This document shows positions 9,472-18,269 of a DNA stretch of 64,000 nucleotides, one piece after another (the first letter of the stretch is position 1; every line of letters begins with the position of its first letter). This DNA is from Sphingomonas panacis (GTDB taxonomy: Bacteria; Pseudomonadota; Alphaproteobacteria; Sphingomonadales; Sphingomonadaceae), in assembly GCF_001717955.1 (NCBI RefSeq), contig NZ_CP014168.1, positions 372,001 through 436,000 of the forward strand. Direction: 5' to 3'. A program made the translations under genes and the position numbers. Below the pieces are notes generated by a model. That model saw only the letters and a program-made list of their open reading frames with translations. It ran no database searches and was not told where the DNA came from.

Positions 9472-10878
9472 TCAGCGCACCTTTTGCAGCGCGGCGCCGA
9501 GGCGTTGCGCGGGTTGGGTCTCGTTTTCGAGATTGTCGATGATCTCCTCGATCTCGCGCACCGCCTCGGGCAGCAGCGCGCGGCCGGCGAGATCGCGGAA
9601 CTTGTCGCGCAGCGCCTCCTCCGACATCGGGTTGCGCCAATGGCCGCTGCGATAGGTCTGTTCGTGAAAATGCTCGGTGCCGTCGTTCATCGTGACGGTG
9701 ACTCGCACCGCGCGCATCTGGTGCTTCTCGCGCGCGTCGAGTTCGGGATCGACGTAGACTTCGATGCGATTGGCGAGATCGATGATCTTGGGATCGACCA
9801 ATTTGTCATCGGTATATTCGTCGATGAAGGCGTTGCCGTACAGCAATGTCACCGCGCCGGTGTAGGGTAGGTTCATCTGCGCGCTGATCGTCTCGCCATT
9901 GGGCACATAGGGCCAGCCGCAATGGACATAGACCATATCGGTCGTGCCGACGCGGACCTTGGCGACATCCTCGCCGCGGATGCCGTGCTGTTCGCGGATG
10001 GCGCGGAGCGCATCGACCGAGGTCTGGCTGCTGGCCAGCGAGGAATAGCGCTTGAAGCCGTTGCGGCGCATCTCCCAATCGGTGCCGAGGCCGTTGGTGG
10101 CGAAGCTCAGGTCGTATTCGGACGAGTAGGTCGAGCAGAAGCCGCCATACGGCGCCTCCAGCACGTCGCGCACGCCGGTCAGCCCCTCGCGCGCGCACAA
10201 AGCGGCGATGATGCCGTTCTGCGAGGCCTTGCCCGAGTGGAACCGCTTCGCCATCGCGCCGAACTGCGCCGCCATCAGCCCCGCCGCCTGCGAACCGGCC
10301 AGACCGAGCGCGCTGACATAGTGATCGGTATCGAGATCGAGCAGCTTGGCGATCGCCGCCGCCGAGCCGAACGTGGAGGTGAGGCCGCACGGGTGGAAGC
10401 CGCGGTGGAAGGCCGAGGGGCTGACGATGTTGCCGATCCGTGTGCCGAGTTCGTAGCCGGCTACGGTGGCGCGGATCATGTCCTTGCCGTCGAACGCGCC
10501 GAACGCGCCTTCCGAACAGGCGACCACCGCCGGGACCACGCCCGCCCCGTAATGCGACATCGACTGGTCGTGGCAATCGTCGAGTTCATAACCCTGCGCG
10601 GCGGTGCCGTTGATGAAGGCGGCACCGAGCGGATCGACCTTGAGCTTCATGCCCCATGCGCTCGCCGTCGGTTTCTGGCCGAGCAGCGTAATGGTGCGCG
10701 CCACCGCCTGCACCCACGGCGTCGGCGCGCCGAACACGCCACAGGCCAGACTGTCGCGAATGCACTGTTTCGCGTTGAGGATCAGGTCGTCGGGGATGTC
10801 GCCATATTGCAGATCGGCGGCGAACGCGGCGATGTCGCGCGTGGCGCCGGGAACGACGAATTCGGTCGGAGCGTTCAT
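9472..10878 (-). CDS. MmgE/PrpD family protein (PrpD-B)
   Basis: 468 residues, same family as the next gene but clearly diverged. The signature is INGTAAQGYELDDCHD with a His-rich SMSHYGAG continuation, and FHRGFHPCG matches the conserved FHPxG block. ATG 10878 is preceded by AGAGG at about 7 nt. It lies 28 nt after the flavoprotein gene and 3 nt before PrpD-A, so the three are almost certainly co-transcribed. If the flavoprotein is a tricarballylate dehydrogenase, a cis-aconitate-like acid would be a natural substrate for one PrpD; that is inference. Confidence 0.9.
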   Translation of the reverse strand: MNAPTEFVVPGATRDIAAFAADLQYGDIPDDLILNAKQCIRDSLACGVFGAPTPWVQAVARTITLLGQKPTASAWGMKLKVDPLGAAFINGTAAQGYELDDCHDQSMSHYGAGVVPAVVACSEGAFGAFDGKDMIRATVAGYELGTRIGNIVSPSAFHRGFHPCGLTSTFGSAAAIAKLLDLDTDHYVSALGLAGSQAAGLMAAQFGAMAKRFHSGKASQNGIIAALCAREGLTGVRDVLEAPYGGFCSTYSSEYDLSFATNGLGTDWEMRRNGFKRYSSLASSQTSVDALRAIREQHGIRGEDVAKVRVGTTDMVYVHCGWPYVPNGETISAQMNLPYTGAVTLLYGNAFIDEYTDDKLVDPKIIDLANRIEVYVDPELDAREKHQMRAVRVTVTMNDGTEHFHEQTYRSGHWRNPMSEEALRDKFRDLAGRALLPEAVREIEEIIDNLENETQPAQRLGAALQKVR

Positions 10879-10906
10879 CGAAGAGCCTCTTTAAAAAAGG
10901 AGAAGA

Positions 10907-12439
10907 TCAGGCCTGAAGGGCCACAGCCGACGTCGCAGCCGCCGCGAAGGCGGCGGCGCCGGTGCCGGCGAGGCGGCCGAACACCGCGCCGCTGGTGAGC
11001 CCGCTCGCGCCGGGGTAGTTGAAGTAGAAAATCCCGCCGACCATCTCGCCGGCCGCGAACAGCCCGGGGATCGGCTGGCCGTTGGTGTTGACGACCGCGC
11101 CGTCCTCGGTCGAGATCTTGACCCCGCCGAAGGTGAAGGTGACGCCGCAAGTGACGGCATAGGCTTCAAACGGTCCGGTATCGATCGCGCTCGCCCAGTT
11201 GCTGCGCGGTACGCCGGTGCTGATGGCGCTGCGCCCGTCCTTGACGTTGGGATCGAACGCCGCATCGGTGTTGATCGAGGCGTTGAACTCCGCGACCGTC
11301 GCGAGGAACTGCACCTTGTCGATTTCGCCGATCTTGTCGGCCAACTCCTCGAGCGTGTCGGCGCGCACCTTGGTGACGTTGCGGGTGCGATATTCGTCGC
11401 GCAGCAGGTGCGACACCTTGGAATCATAGACCTGCCACGCGACCTGCCCCGGCTGCGCCAGCACCGCCTGCCCGTATTTGGCATAGGTGTAGTTGCGGAA
11501 GTCGGCGCCCTCGTCGACGAAGCGCCGGCCATCGCGATTGACCATCACACATAGCGGGTAGCTATGCCGCTGATATTGCGGGGTGAGCGCGAGATCGCCG
11601 AAATCGAGCGCGTTGCGTTCCCATGAGACCGCGTGACAGCCCGACCAATGCCCAAACGCCTGCGCACCGGCATCAAGCGCCATCTGGAGGCCGTCGCCGG
11701 TGTTGTAGCGCGAGCCGCGCACCTTCGCGAGATCCCAACCCGGCCCGAGATAGCGCGCGCGCCACTCGGTATTTGCCTCGAACCCGCCGCACGCCAGCAC
11801 CACCGCGCTCGCCGAAAGCTCACGCAGTTCGCCGTCGATGATGACGCGGACGCCGGTGACCCCGGCTTCGGTGCGGATCAGGTCGCGCACCCAGGCATCA
11901 TAGATCACCTCGACGCCGCGCTTGCCGGCGGCACGGTACAATGCATCGACCAGACCTGGGCCGCCGGCCTGCACCGCGATGGTGGCACCGCCCCAGAATT
12001 TGAAGCGTCCCTCGACCCGGTAAGCCTGCCGCCCGAAATTGGGGAAGAAACGCACACCCTGATCGCGCATCCACAGGATCGTGTCGCGGCTGCGCGTGAC
12101 GAGAAGATCGCAGAGTTCGGGATCGGTGCGATATTGAGTGATCTCGCCCATATCCTCGAAGAACTTGCCTTCGGTGTACGATCCGAAATCGCTGACCTCG
12201 CATTCCGCGTCGGTGAGATCTGGGCAGAAGGCGCGGATATCGTCCGCGCCGTCGTAAACGGTACGCATCAGCCCGTCGGTGTACGAGGTGTTGCCACCGC
12301 GCTCCTCGACCGGCGAACGCTCCAACACCAGCACGCGCGCGCCGGCGTCCGACGCGCTGAGCGCCGCACACAGGGCCGCGTTACCCCCACCCACGACGAT
12401 GACGTCGTATGAACTCTCTTCGGACAATGGCATCCCCAT
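10907..12439 (-). CDS. FAD-dependent dehydrogenase, tricarballylate dehydrogenase (TcuA)-like
   Basis: Flavoprotein of the fumarate reductase/succinate dehydrogenase type, about 510 residues. The N-terminal dinucleotide fold is VIVVGGGNAALCAALSA, followed by ERSPVEERGGNT (FAD contact), and near the C-terminus PGLFAAGEMVGG and GASGLTSGAVFGR close the FAD site. The GNAALCAALSA and ERGGNT forms are those I associate with TcuA. ATG 12439 (MGMPLSEES) is chosen, with 12433 as alternative; an in-frame ATG at 12520 would put extra basic residues in front of the fold. It heads the operon with two PrpD genes and ALDH1 and is divergent from a CysB-type LysR gene, as expected for a substrate-controlled dehydrogenase. 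Confidence 0.85.
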   Translation of the reverse strand: MGMPLSEESSYDVIVVGGGNAALCAALSASDAGARVLVLERSPVEERGGNTSYTDGLMRTVYDGADDIRAFCPDLTDAECEVSDFGSYTEGKFFEDMGEITQYRTDPELCDLLVTRSRDTILWMRDQGVRFFPNFGRQAYRVEGRFKFWGGATIAVQAGGPGLVDALYRAAGKRGVEVIYDAWVRDLIRTEAGVTGVRVIIDGELRELSASAVVLACGGFEANTEWRARYLGPGWDLAKVRGSRYNTGDGLQMALDAGAQAFGHWSGCHAVSWERNALDFGDLALTPQYQRHSYPLCVMVNRDGRRFVDEGADFRNYTYAKYGQAVLAQPGQVAWQVYDSKVSHLLRDEYRTRNVTKVRADTLEELADKIGEIDKVQFLATVAEFNASINTDAAFDPNVKDGRSAISTGVPRSNWASAIDTGPFEAYAVTCGVTFTFGGVKISTEDGAVVNTNGQPIPGLFAAGEMVGGIFYFNYPGASGLTSGAVFGRLAGTGAAAFAAAATSAVALQA

Positions 12440-12618
12440 CTCGCTACGGGCAGCAGCCGCGCGCCATCGTCGCCGAAAACGGGATTTCCCCGCGTTTTCA
12501 ACGCTAACCGGTCGTTTCAAGCTGCGAACGAGAGGTGTTGTACCGAAGCTGGCTATACTTACACGAAATATTACGGCATCCTAGCATGCAATGAAAACAT
12601 GGTGAGGATGCAAAAACG
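12440..12618. promoter_or_regulatory. Divergent control region between flavoprotein operon and lysR
   Basis: 179 nt holding the start-proximal DNA of both divergent genes. The stretch from about 12540 to 12615 is clearly more AT-rich than its surroundings (CTATACTTACACGAAATATT and following), as expected for promoters and a LysR-type binding site. I cannot define the individual -35/-10 boxes or a unique T-N11-A site. Confidence 0.5.
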
Positions 12619-13557
12619 GTGAAGCTCCAACAACTTCGATACGTTGTCGAGATCGTCCGCCACGGCAATCATCTGTCGGCGGCGGCCGACGCGCTCAACA
12701 CCTCACAGCCCGGCGTCAGCCGCCAGATCCAGCTCCTCGAACTCGAACTCGGCTTCGAAATCTTTATCCGCACGCGCAACCGCATCATCGGCCTGACCGA
12801 ACCCGGCGAAGTGGTGTTCGCGATCGCGCAGCGGATCGCGACCGATGTCGCCGCGCTGAAGCGGCTGAAGAGCGACATGAACTCCGGCAACAGCGGCGTC
12901 TTCACGATCGGCACGACGCATTTCCAGGCGCGTTACACGCTACCCCCGGTGGTCGAGCAGTTCGTCAAGCGCTACCCGGACGTGAAGCTGGTGTTGCGCC
13001 AGGGCGACCCGGAAGAAATCTGCCAGATGGTCGAGGCCGGCGAAGTCGATCTCGCGATCGGCACCGAGACGGTGCGCCAGTTTCCCAACCTCGTGAAGCT
13101 CGACTGTTTCGAAATCCGGCGCGTCATCGTCGCGCAGATCGGCCACCCGATCCTGACCGTGCCCGACCTGACGCTGGCGGAAGTCGCCAAATACCCGATC
13201 ATCACATACGACACGCGCTACAGCGGCCGATGGAAGGTGATGAAGGCGTTCGCCGATGCTGGAGTCGAGCCCAAGATCATCATGAGCGGCATCGATGCCG
13301 ACGTCTGCAAGACCTATGTCGCACTGGGACTCGGCATCGCGATCCTCGCGACGATGGCGTTCGATCCCGAGCATGACACCGGCATCGCTACGCGCGGCCT
13401 CGGCGACCTGCTCTTGCCGAGCACGGTGCAGATCGTGCTGCGCTCGAACACCTATCTGCGCCCATTCCTGCTCGAATTCATCAAGGCAGTCGCGCCACAG
13501 CTTACGCCGGGCGTTGTGCGGCAGACGGTGCAGAGCTACCAGAATTCGCGCGAGTGA
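12619..13557 (+). CDS. CysB/Cbl-type LysR-family transcriptional regulator
   Basis: 312 residues, close to the length of CysB. It starts with the CysB hallmark MKLQQLRYVVEIVR, followed by the winged-helix HTH (LSAAADALNTSQPGVSRQI) and a type-2 periplasmic-binding-fold effector domain (GTTHFQARYTLPPVV, Thr/Gln residues typical for anion binding in CysB). The start is GTG 12619. It is divergent from the TcuA-like operon, which it most likely activates in response to an acid inducer; control of sulfur genes is the alternative but there are no sulfur genes nearby. Confidence 0.9.
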   Translation: MKLQQLRYVVEIVRHGNHLSAAADALNTSQPGVSRQIQLLELELGFEIFIRTRNRIIGLTEPGEVVFAIAQRIATDVAALKRLKSDMNSGNSGVFTIGTTHFQARYTLPPVVEQFVKRYPDVKLVLRQGDPEEICQMVEAGEVDLAIGTETVRQFPNLVKLDCFEIRRVIVAQIGHPILTVPDLTLAEVAKYPIITYDTRYSGRWKVMKAFADAGVEPKIIMSGIDADVCKTYVALGLGIAILATMAFDPEHDTGIATRGLGDLLLPSTVQIVLRSNTYLRPFLLEFIKAVAPQLTPGVVRQTVQSYQNSRE

Positions 13558-13593
13558 AAGCCGGAATCCCGTCGTGTTCTGGGCACATTGAAG

Positions 13594-13645
13594 CCGTTCG
13601 TGCCGAGCGCAGTCGAGACACCTGCGCTTCGCTCGGGACGAACGG
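13594..13645. repeat. Palindromic extragenic (REP-like) repeat
   Basis: Inverted repeat with 16-nt arms: CCGTTCGTGCCGAGCG at 13594-13609 and CGCTCGGGACGAACGG at 13630-13645, one mismatch and a 20-nt loop. It sits between the convergent lysR and enolase-superfamily genes. Its GTTCGT/CGAGCG core resembles the abundant extragenic palindromes of sphingomonads and recurs in shorter form at 47600-47620. Confidence 0.65.
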
Positions 13646-13683
13646 ATGCGAGAGCGACGTTACGCGCCGCGCCGGCCGCCGCG

Positions 13684-14859
13684 CTATGCCGCCACTTCGA
13701 CGTGCAGCAGCGTCATCCGTTTCAGCGCATCCTCGTCGAGCGTCAGTCCGAGGCCGGGCGCGGTCGGCACGCGCACCGCGCCATCGATGATGGTGAAGCC
13801 GCCGTCCGCGACCAGCGGGTCCGGCCCCATCACCCCTGCCCCGAACACGAACTCGGCTGCGCCGAAGGTCCGCCCTGCGGGGACCGCTGCGCAGAAATGC
13901 GCCGCCGCCGCCGCCTCGAACTGCGACGCGACCGCGAGCCCGCCGCAGTTGATGCCGATATCGAACGCATCGGCGATCGCCAGCATGCGTCGCGCGGGCG
14001 TGAGACCGCCCACCTTGTAGAGCTTGATGCAGAACACATCGACCGCGCCTTCGTGCGCAAGCGCGGCGGCATCCTGCACGGTGAACAGGCTTTCGTCGGC
14101 CATGATCGGCACGCCCCGTGCCTGCGCGCGGATCGCCGCGAGACCGCGCAGATTGCGCCGTTCGACCGGCTGCTCGCAATAGCCGACATGCATGTCGCGC
14201 ATCGCATCGAGCGCGAGGACCGATTCGGCCACGCTCCAGCCGGTGTTGGGATCGACGCCGATCACCACGTCGGGGCCGACCGCCGCGCGCACCGCGGCGA
14301 AATTGCTGACGTCCTTGCGCCAGCCCTCGCGGCCCGCCGCCTTGATGCACAGCACGCGGATGCCGAACTCATCAGTCGCGCGGCGCGCATCATCGACGAT
14401 GCGCTGGGCGTCGTCATACAGGCTGACCGACCATTCGAGCGGGATCACGTCGTTCGAACGCCCACCAATCAGATCATGAACGGGTACGCCGAGCGCCTTG
14501 CCGAGCGCATCGTGCAGCGCGATGTCGAGTACAGCGCGCGCCGCCGGATTGCCGGCGAGGCGCGAAGACATCAGCACGTCGTTGGCTTCGAAATCAGCGA
14601 GCCGGCGGCCGATCAACAGCGGGCCGTAGATGTCGCGGATCGCGGCGACGACGCTATGCACCGTATCGGCAACAAAATGGCCCGGGCTGATCGGCCGCAC
14701 CTGCGCCACGCCGACGACGCCGTCGGCGTGGATCTTGACCAGTACGGGCTTGCCGAGCAGCTGCTCGGGCGGGCCGGTGTCGTAGCTGCCGCTCGAAAAG
14801 GTGCGCTGCAAGCGGCCCGGCAATTGCGTGACGAAGATCTCGATCCGGTCGATAGGCAT
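13684..14859 (-). CDS. Mandelate racemase / muconate-lactonizing enzyme family protein
   Basis: Enolase-superfamily enzyme, 391 residues. The barrel carries Lys173 (CIKAAG; the first Lys of the usual KxK is replaced by Cys171), metal ligands Asp203 (GVDPNTGW), Glu229 (YCEQPVERR) and Glu256 (MADESLF), and Lys279 (CIKLYKVGG) on the opposite side, which fits the MLE-type catalytic set. ATG 14859 overlaps the GMC stop as ATGA. The family abstracts a proton alpha to a carboxylate and then isomerises, cycloisomerises or dehydrates; the actual substrate is unknown. Confidence 0.88.
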   Translation of the reverse strand: MPIDRIEIFVTQLPGRLQRTFSSGSYDTGPPEQLLGKPVLVKIHADGVVGVAQVRPISPGHFVADTVHSVVAAIRDIYGPLLIGRRLADFEANDVLMSSRLAGNPAARAVLDIALHDALGKALGVPVHDLIGGRSNDVIPLEWSVSLYDDAQRIVDDARRATDEFGIRVLCIKAAGREGWRKDVSNFAAVRAAVGPDVVIGVDPNTGWSVAESVLALDAMRDMHVGYCEQPVERRNLRGLAAIRAQARGVPIMADESLFTVQDAAALAHEGAVDVFCIKLYKVGGLTPARRMLAIADAFDIGINCGGLAVASQFEAAAAAHFCAAVPAGRTFGAAEFVFGAGVMGPDPLVADGGFTIIDGAVRVPTAPGLGLTLDEDALKRMTLLHVEVAA

Positions 14860-16514
14860 CAGGCGGCGGCCTTTTCGGTGTTGCGCCAGCTCCGCAGCAC
14901 CAGTTCCGCGCCGCGTTCGCCGAGCGCGATGGTCGGAGCGTTGGTATTGGACGAAGGGATGGTCGGGAAGATCGAGGAGTCGATCACGCGCAGCCCGCTG
15001 ACGCCGCGCACGCGCAGTTCGGGATCGACAACCGCCATGTCGTCGGTGCCGGCCTTGCAACTGCCGACGATGTGCCACGTCGTCTGCGTGGTCTCGCGGA
15101 TATAGTCGAGGATCTCGGCGTCGGTGGCGGTCTCCGCGCCGGGACGGGTCTCGCGCACGATCATGCGTTGCATCGCCGGGAAGGACGCGATGCGACGCAC
15201 CGCCTTGATGCCGGCGAGCAGCACCTGTGCGTCATGCGGATCGTCGAGATATTTGGGATCGATCCTGGGATGCTCGGCGGCGTCGCGCGAGCGGATGTGA
15301 GTCCAGCCGCGCGCACGCGGGCGCAGCCCCATCACCCCGATCGTGAAGCCCGAATGCGCGTCAAGCCCGTCCTGCGGGCGGCGCGCGTAACGGTCCTTGC
15401 CCGAAAACGGCTGGAGCTGGAGCTTGAGATCGGGGCGCGGCTCATCGGGCGATGAGCGCATGACGGTGTGCGCGACCGCCGAGCAGATCGACAACAGTCC
15501 CTTGCCGAACAGCGCGAACTTCAGCCCCTCCCTGACCTTGACGGTCGGCCGCTGGAGCGCATCGTTGATCGTGATCGGCTTGGTGCATTCGAACGTCAGC
15601 CGGGTGTTGGGATGGTCGCTGAGGTTCTCGCCGACGCCGGGCAGGTCGCGCACCACGGCGATTCCGAGATCGCGCAGCCGCTCCGCCTGACCGATGCCCG
15701 AATGTTCGAGCAGAGCGGGCGAATGGACCGGCCCGGCCGACAGGATCACTTCCTTGCGCGCGGCGACTCGGCGCAGCGTACCGTCCTCACGGAGCTCGAC
15801 GCCAGTCGCAACGCCGTCCTCGATGACGACGCGCGTGACGAGCACGTCAGTCAGCACCGTGAGGTTGGCGCGGTTGCGCGCGGGCTTGAGATACCCCACC
15901 GCCGCCGACGACCGAAAGCCGCGTTTGGTCGAATATTGCAGATAGGCGGTGCCCTCGTAATGGCCGTCGTTGTAATCCTCGATGATGTCGAAGCCGGCTT
16001 CCCCGCTCGCGGTGACATAGGCATCGGCGAGCGCGTCGAAATTCTTGAGGCTGGTGACGCCGATCGGCCCGTCACGCCCGCGGGTCGCCGGATCGCCCGG
16101 GCGGTAGCTCTCCATCCGTTTGAAATAGGGCAGCATATCCGCCCAGCCCCAGCCGGGCAGGCCCATCTCCGCCCACGAATCGAACTCGCCGGGGTCGCCG
16201 CGCACATAAACGCAACCGTTGAGCGAACTCGATCCGCCGAGCATGCGCCCGCGCGTCCAGAGCTGGGTGCGATCGTTGAGCGCGGCTTGTGGCTCGGTCA
16301 CCAACGGCCAGGTGTGCGCCGGGTCTTTGAGGAGATTCACCACCATCAGCGGAATGTGAATGTTGATGCTGGTGTCGCGCGGACCGGCCTCGATCAGCAG
16401 CACACGCTCGCGGCCATCCTCCGACAGACGCGCCGCCACCGCGCACCCGGCCGATCCCGCCCCCACCACGATGAAGTCGTAATCGCCATCCAGCGCGCTG
16501 TGCGAGCCAGCCAT
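14859..16514 (-). CDS. GMC-family FAD-dependent oxidoreductase (choline dehydrogenase-like)
   Basis: Glucose-methanol-choline oxidoreductase, 551 residues. N-terminal FAD fold IVVGAGSAGCAVAARLSE, GMC signature 1 region GGSSSLNGCVYVRG, signature 2 GPVHSPALLEHSGIG, and the catalytic pair His (TWHIVGSCKAG) and Asn (SSNTNAPT) near the C-terminus. ATG 16514 is preceded by GGAGAGAG. It is translationally coupled to the enolase-superfamily gene and divergent from ALDH2, so an alcohol could be oxidised here and its aldehyde handled by ALDH2. Confidence 0.92.
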   Translation of the reverse strand: MAGSHSALDGDYDFIVVGAGSAGCAVAARLSEDGRERVLLIEAGPRDTSINIHIPLMVVNLLKDPAHTWPLVTEPQAALNDRTQLWTRGRMLGGSSSLNGCVYVRGDPGEFDSWAEMGLPGWGWADMLPYFKRMESYRPGDPATRGRDGPIGVTSLKNFDALADAYVTASGEAGFDIIEDYNDGHYEGTAYLQYSTKRGFRSSAAVGYLKPARNRANLTVLTDVLVTRVVIEDGVATGVELREDGTLRRVAARKEVILSAGPVHSPALLEHSGIGQAERLRDLGIAVVRDLPGVGENLSDHPNTRLTFECTKPITINDALQRPTVKVREGLKFALFGKGLLSICSAVAHTVMRSSPDEPRPDLKLQLQPFSGKDRYARRPQDGLDAHSGFTIGVMGLRPRARGWTHIRSRDAAEHPRIDPKYLDDPHDAQVLLAGIKAVRRIASFPAMQRMIVRETRPGAETATDAEILDYIRETTQTTWHIVGSCKAGTDDMAVVDPELRVRGVSGLRVIDSSIFPTIPSSNTNAPTIALGERGAELVLRSWRNTEKAAA

Positions 16515-16704
16515 GTCTCTCTCCACGATCGATCCTGATGACACGCAGCTAGGACGCCCGGGCATTGCAAGACCAATATGATTTTGCCCCTCACGATGCG
16601 CTGAGGATATACCGGGCGGGGAAACGGTATTGGCAGGCATCGTGCCCGGTACGCTTTACAGCCGCGACCAACCGGCCGCGCGACGGCCTACGAGAGAGGC
16701 TCCC

Positions 16705-18192
16705 GTGTCCGGCACCATTCCCACGCACCGGCTCTATATCGGCGGCGAATGGATCGCGCCCGAATCCGGGGAGGTCTTCGCCACCTATAATCCGTTCAAC
16801 CAGCAGCCCTGGGCGATGATCGCGCAAGCCGACGCGCGCGACGTGGCACGCGCCGTCGCCGCCGCGCGCGAGGCCTTCGAGACGAATTGGTCGCGCACGT
16901 CGGGACTTGAGCGGGCGCAGTTGATGCACCGCCTCGCCGACCTGCTCGAGCGCGACGCCGATCGGATGGGGACGCTCGAATCGACCGACAACGGCAAGAT
17001 CGTGCGCGAGACGCGCAGCCAGATGCGCTTCGTCGCGCGCACGATCCGTTTCTTCGCCGGCTATGCCGACAAGCTGTGGGGCAAGGTGATCCCGCTCGAT
17101 CGCCGCGACGTGTTCGACTACGCGACGCTGGAGCCGCTCGGCGTGATTGGGCTCATTACCGCGTGGAACTCGCCGATCGCGCTGCTCGGCAACAAGCTGC
17201 CCGCCGCACTCGCCGCCGGCAATTGCGTGGTGGCCAAACCGTCCGAACATGCCTCGGTGACGACTCTGGAGTTCGCGCGGCTGGTCGAGGAAGCGGGCTT
17301 CCCGCCGGGCGTGTTCAACGTCGTGACGGGCGACGTGCGAACCGGGCAGGCGCTGGTGAGCGGCGGCGGACTCGACAAGATCAGCTTCACCGGCAGCGGG
17401 CACGGCGGGCGCGAGATCGCGGCCGCCGCCGGCCGCACGCTGACGCCGGTGGTGCTCGAGCTCGGCGGCAAATCGCCCAACATCATCTTCGAGGATGCGG
17501 ATATCGCCAAAGCCACGGTCGGCGCGCTGGCGGGCATCTTCGCGGCAACCGGGCAGACCTGCATCGCCGGATCGCGCCTGCTGGTGCAACGCTCGGTCTA
17601 TCCCGGCATCGTCGCCGCGCTGGCCGAGCGGGCGGGCAGAATCCGGCTCGGCAATCCACTCGACCTCACCACGGAGATGGGCACTGCCGCCAACCGCCCG
17701 CAATTCGAGCGTATCCTGTCGTTCATCGACTCGGCGAAGCACGACGGCGCGCGGCTCGTTGCGGGTGGCGCGGCGGCAACCGCCGGTGACCTGAAGCATG
17801 GGCTGTTCGTCCAGCCGACGATCTTCGCCGACGTCGACAATGCTATGCCGCTGGCACGCGAGGAGATTTTCGGCCCCGTATTGTCGATCATTCCGTTCGA
17901 TGACGAAGACGAGGCGATCCGCGTCGCCAACGATACGCGCTTCGGGCTGGCTTCGGGCATCTGGACTCAGAACCTCAACCGCATGCACCGCGTCTCGGCG
18001 GCGCTCAAGGCCGGGATGGTGTGGGTCAACACCTACCGCGCGGTTGCCGCGCAGACGCCGTTCGGCGGCGTCAAGGAGAGCGGCGTCGGGCGCGAACGCG
18101 GCCAGGAGGGGTTGATGGAATTCCTGACCACCAAAAACGTGATGATAAACCTTTCGGAAGAGGATCGCGACCCGTTCGCGGTGCAGACCTGA
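16705..18192 (+). CDS. Aldehyde dehydrogenase (NAD(P)+), ALDH2
   Basis: 495 residues with all ALDH landmarks: ITAWNSPIALLGNKLPAALAAGN, FTGSGHGG, general-base Glu in LELGGKSP and nucleophile Cys in GQTCIAGSR. GTG 16705 (VSGTIPTHRLYIGGEW) is chosen because GAGAGAGG lies 5 nt upstream; the longer in-frame version would begin inside the divergent control region. It is the first gene of the ALDH2 - BKACE - cyclase run and resembles ALDH1 in the IGGEW start and overall layout. Confidence 0.92.
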   Translation: MSGTIPTHRLYIGGEWIAPESGEVFATYNPFNQQPWAMIAQADARDVARAVAAAREAFETNWSRTSGLERAQLMHRLADLLERDADRMGTLESTDNGKIVRETRSQMRFVARTIRFFAGYADKLWGKVIPLDRRDVFDYATLEPLGVIGLITAWNSPIALLGNKLPAALAAGNCVVAKPSEHASVTTLEFARLVEEAGFPPGVFNVVTGDVRTGQALVSGGGLDKISFTGSGHGGREIAAAAGRTLTPVVLELGGKSPNIIFEDADIAKATVGALAGIFAATGQTCIAGSRLLVQRSVYPGIVAALAERAGRIRLGNPLDLTTEMGTAANRPQFERILSFIDSAKHDGARLVAGGAAATAGDLKHGLFVQPTIFADVDNAMPLAREEIFGPVLSIIPFDDEDEAIRVANDTRFGLASGIWTQNLNRMHRVSAALKAGMVWVNTYRAVAAQTPFGGVKESGVGRERGQEGLMEFLTTKNVMINLSEEDRDPFAVQT

Positions 18193-18224
18193 TCGTCACG
18201 CCTGCGATTGCAATGCGTGCGATA

Positions 18225-18242
18225 TTTGATACCGGTACCTAA
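18225..18242. promoter_or_regulatory. TACCGGTA operator 1 (upstream of BKACE gene)
   Basis: Near-palindrome TTTGATACC/GGTACCTAA centred at 18233/18234, ending 27 nt before the BKACE start. Bases 18222-18241 are identical to 43641-43660. Central CG symmetry is typical of LacI-family operators; the likely regulator is encoded at 42445-43467. Confidence 0.72.
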
Positions 18243-18269
18243 ACAAGACAAAGCGACATCGGAGAGATC

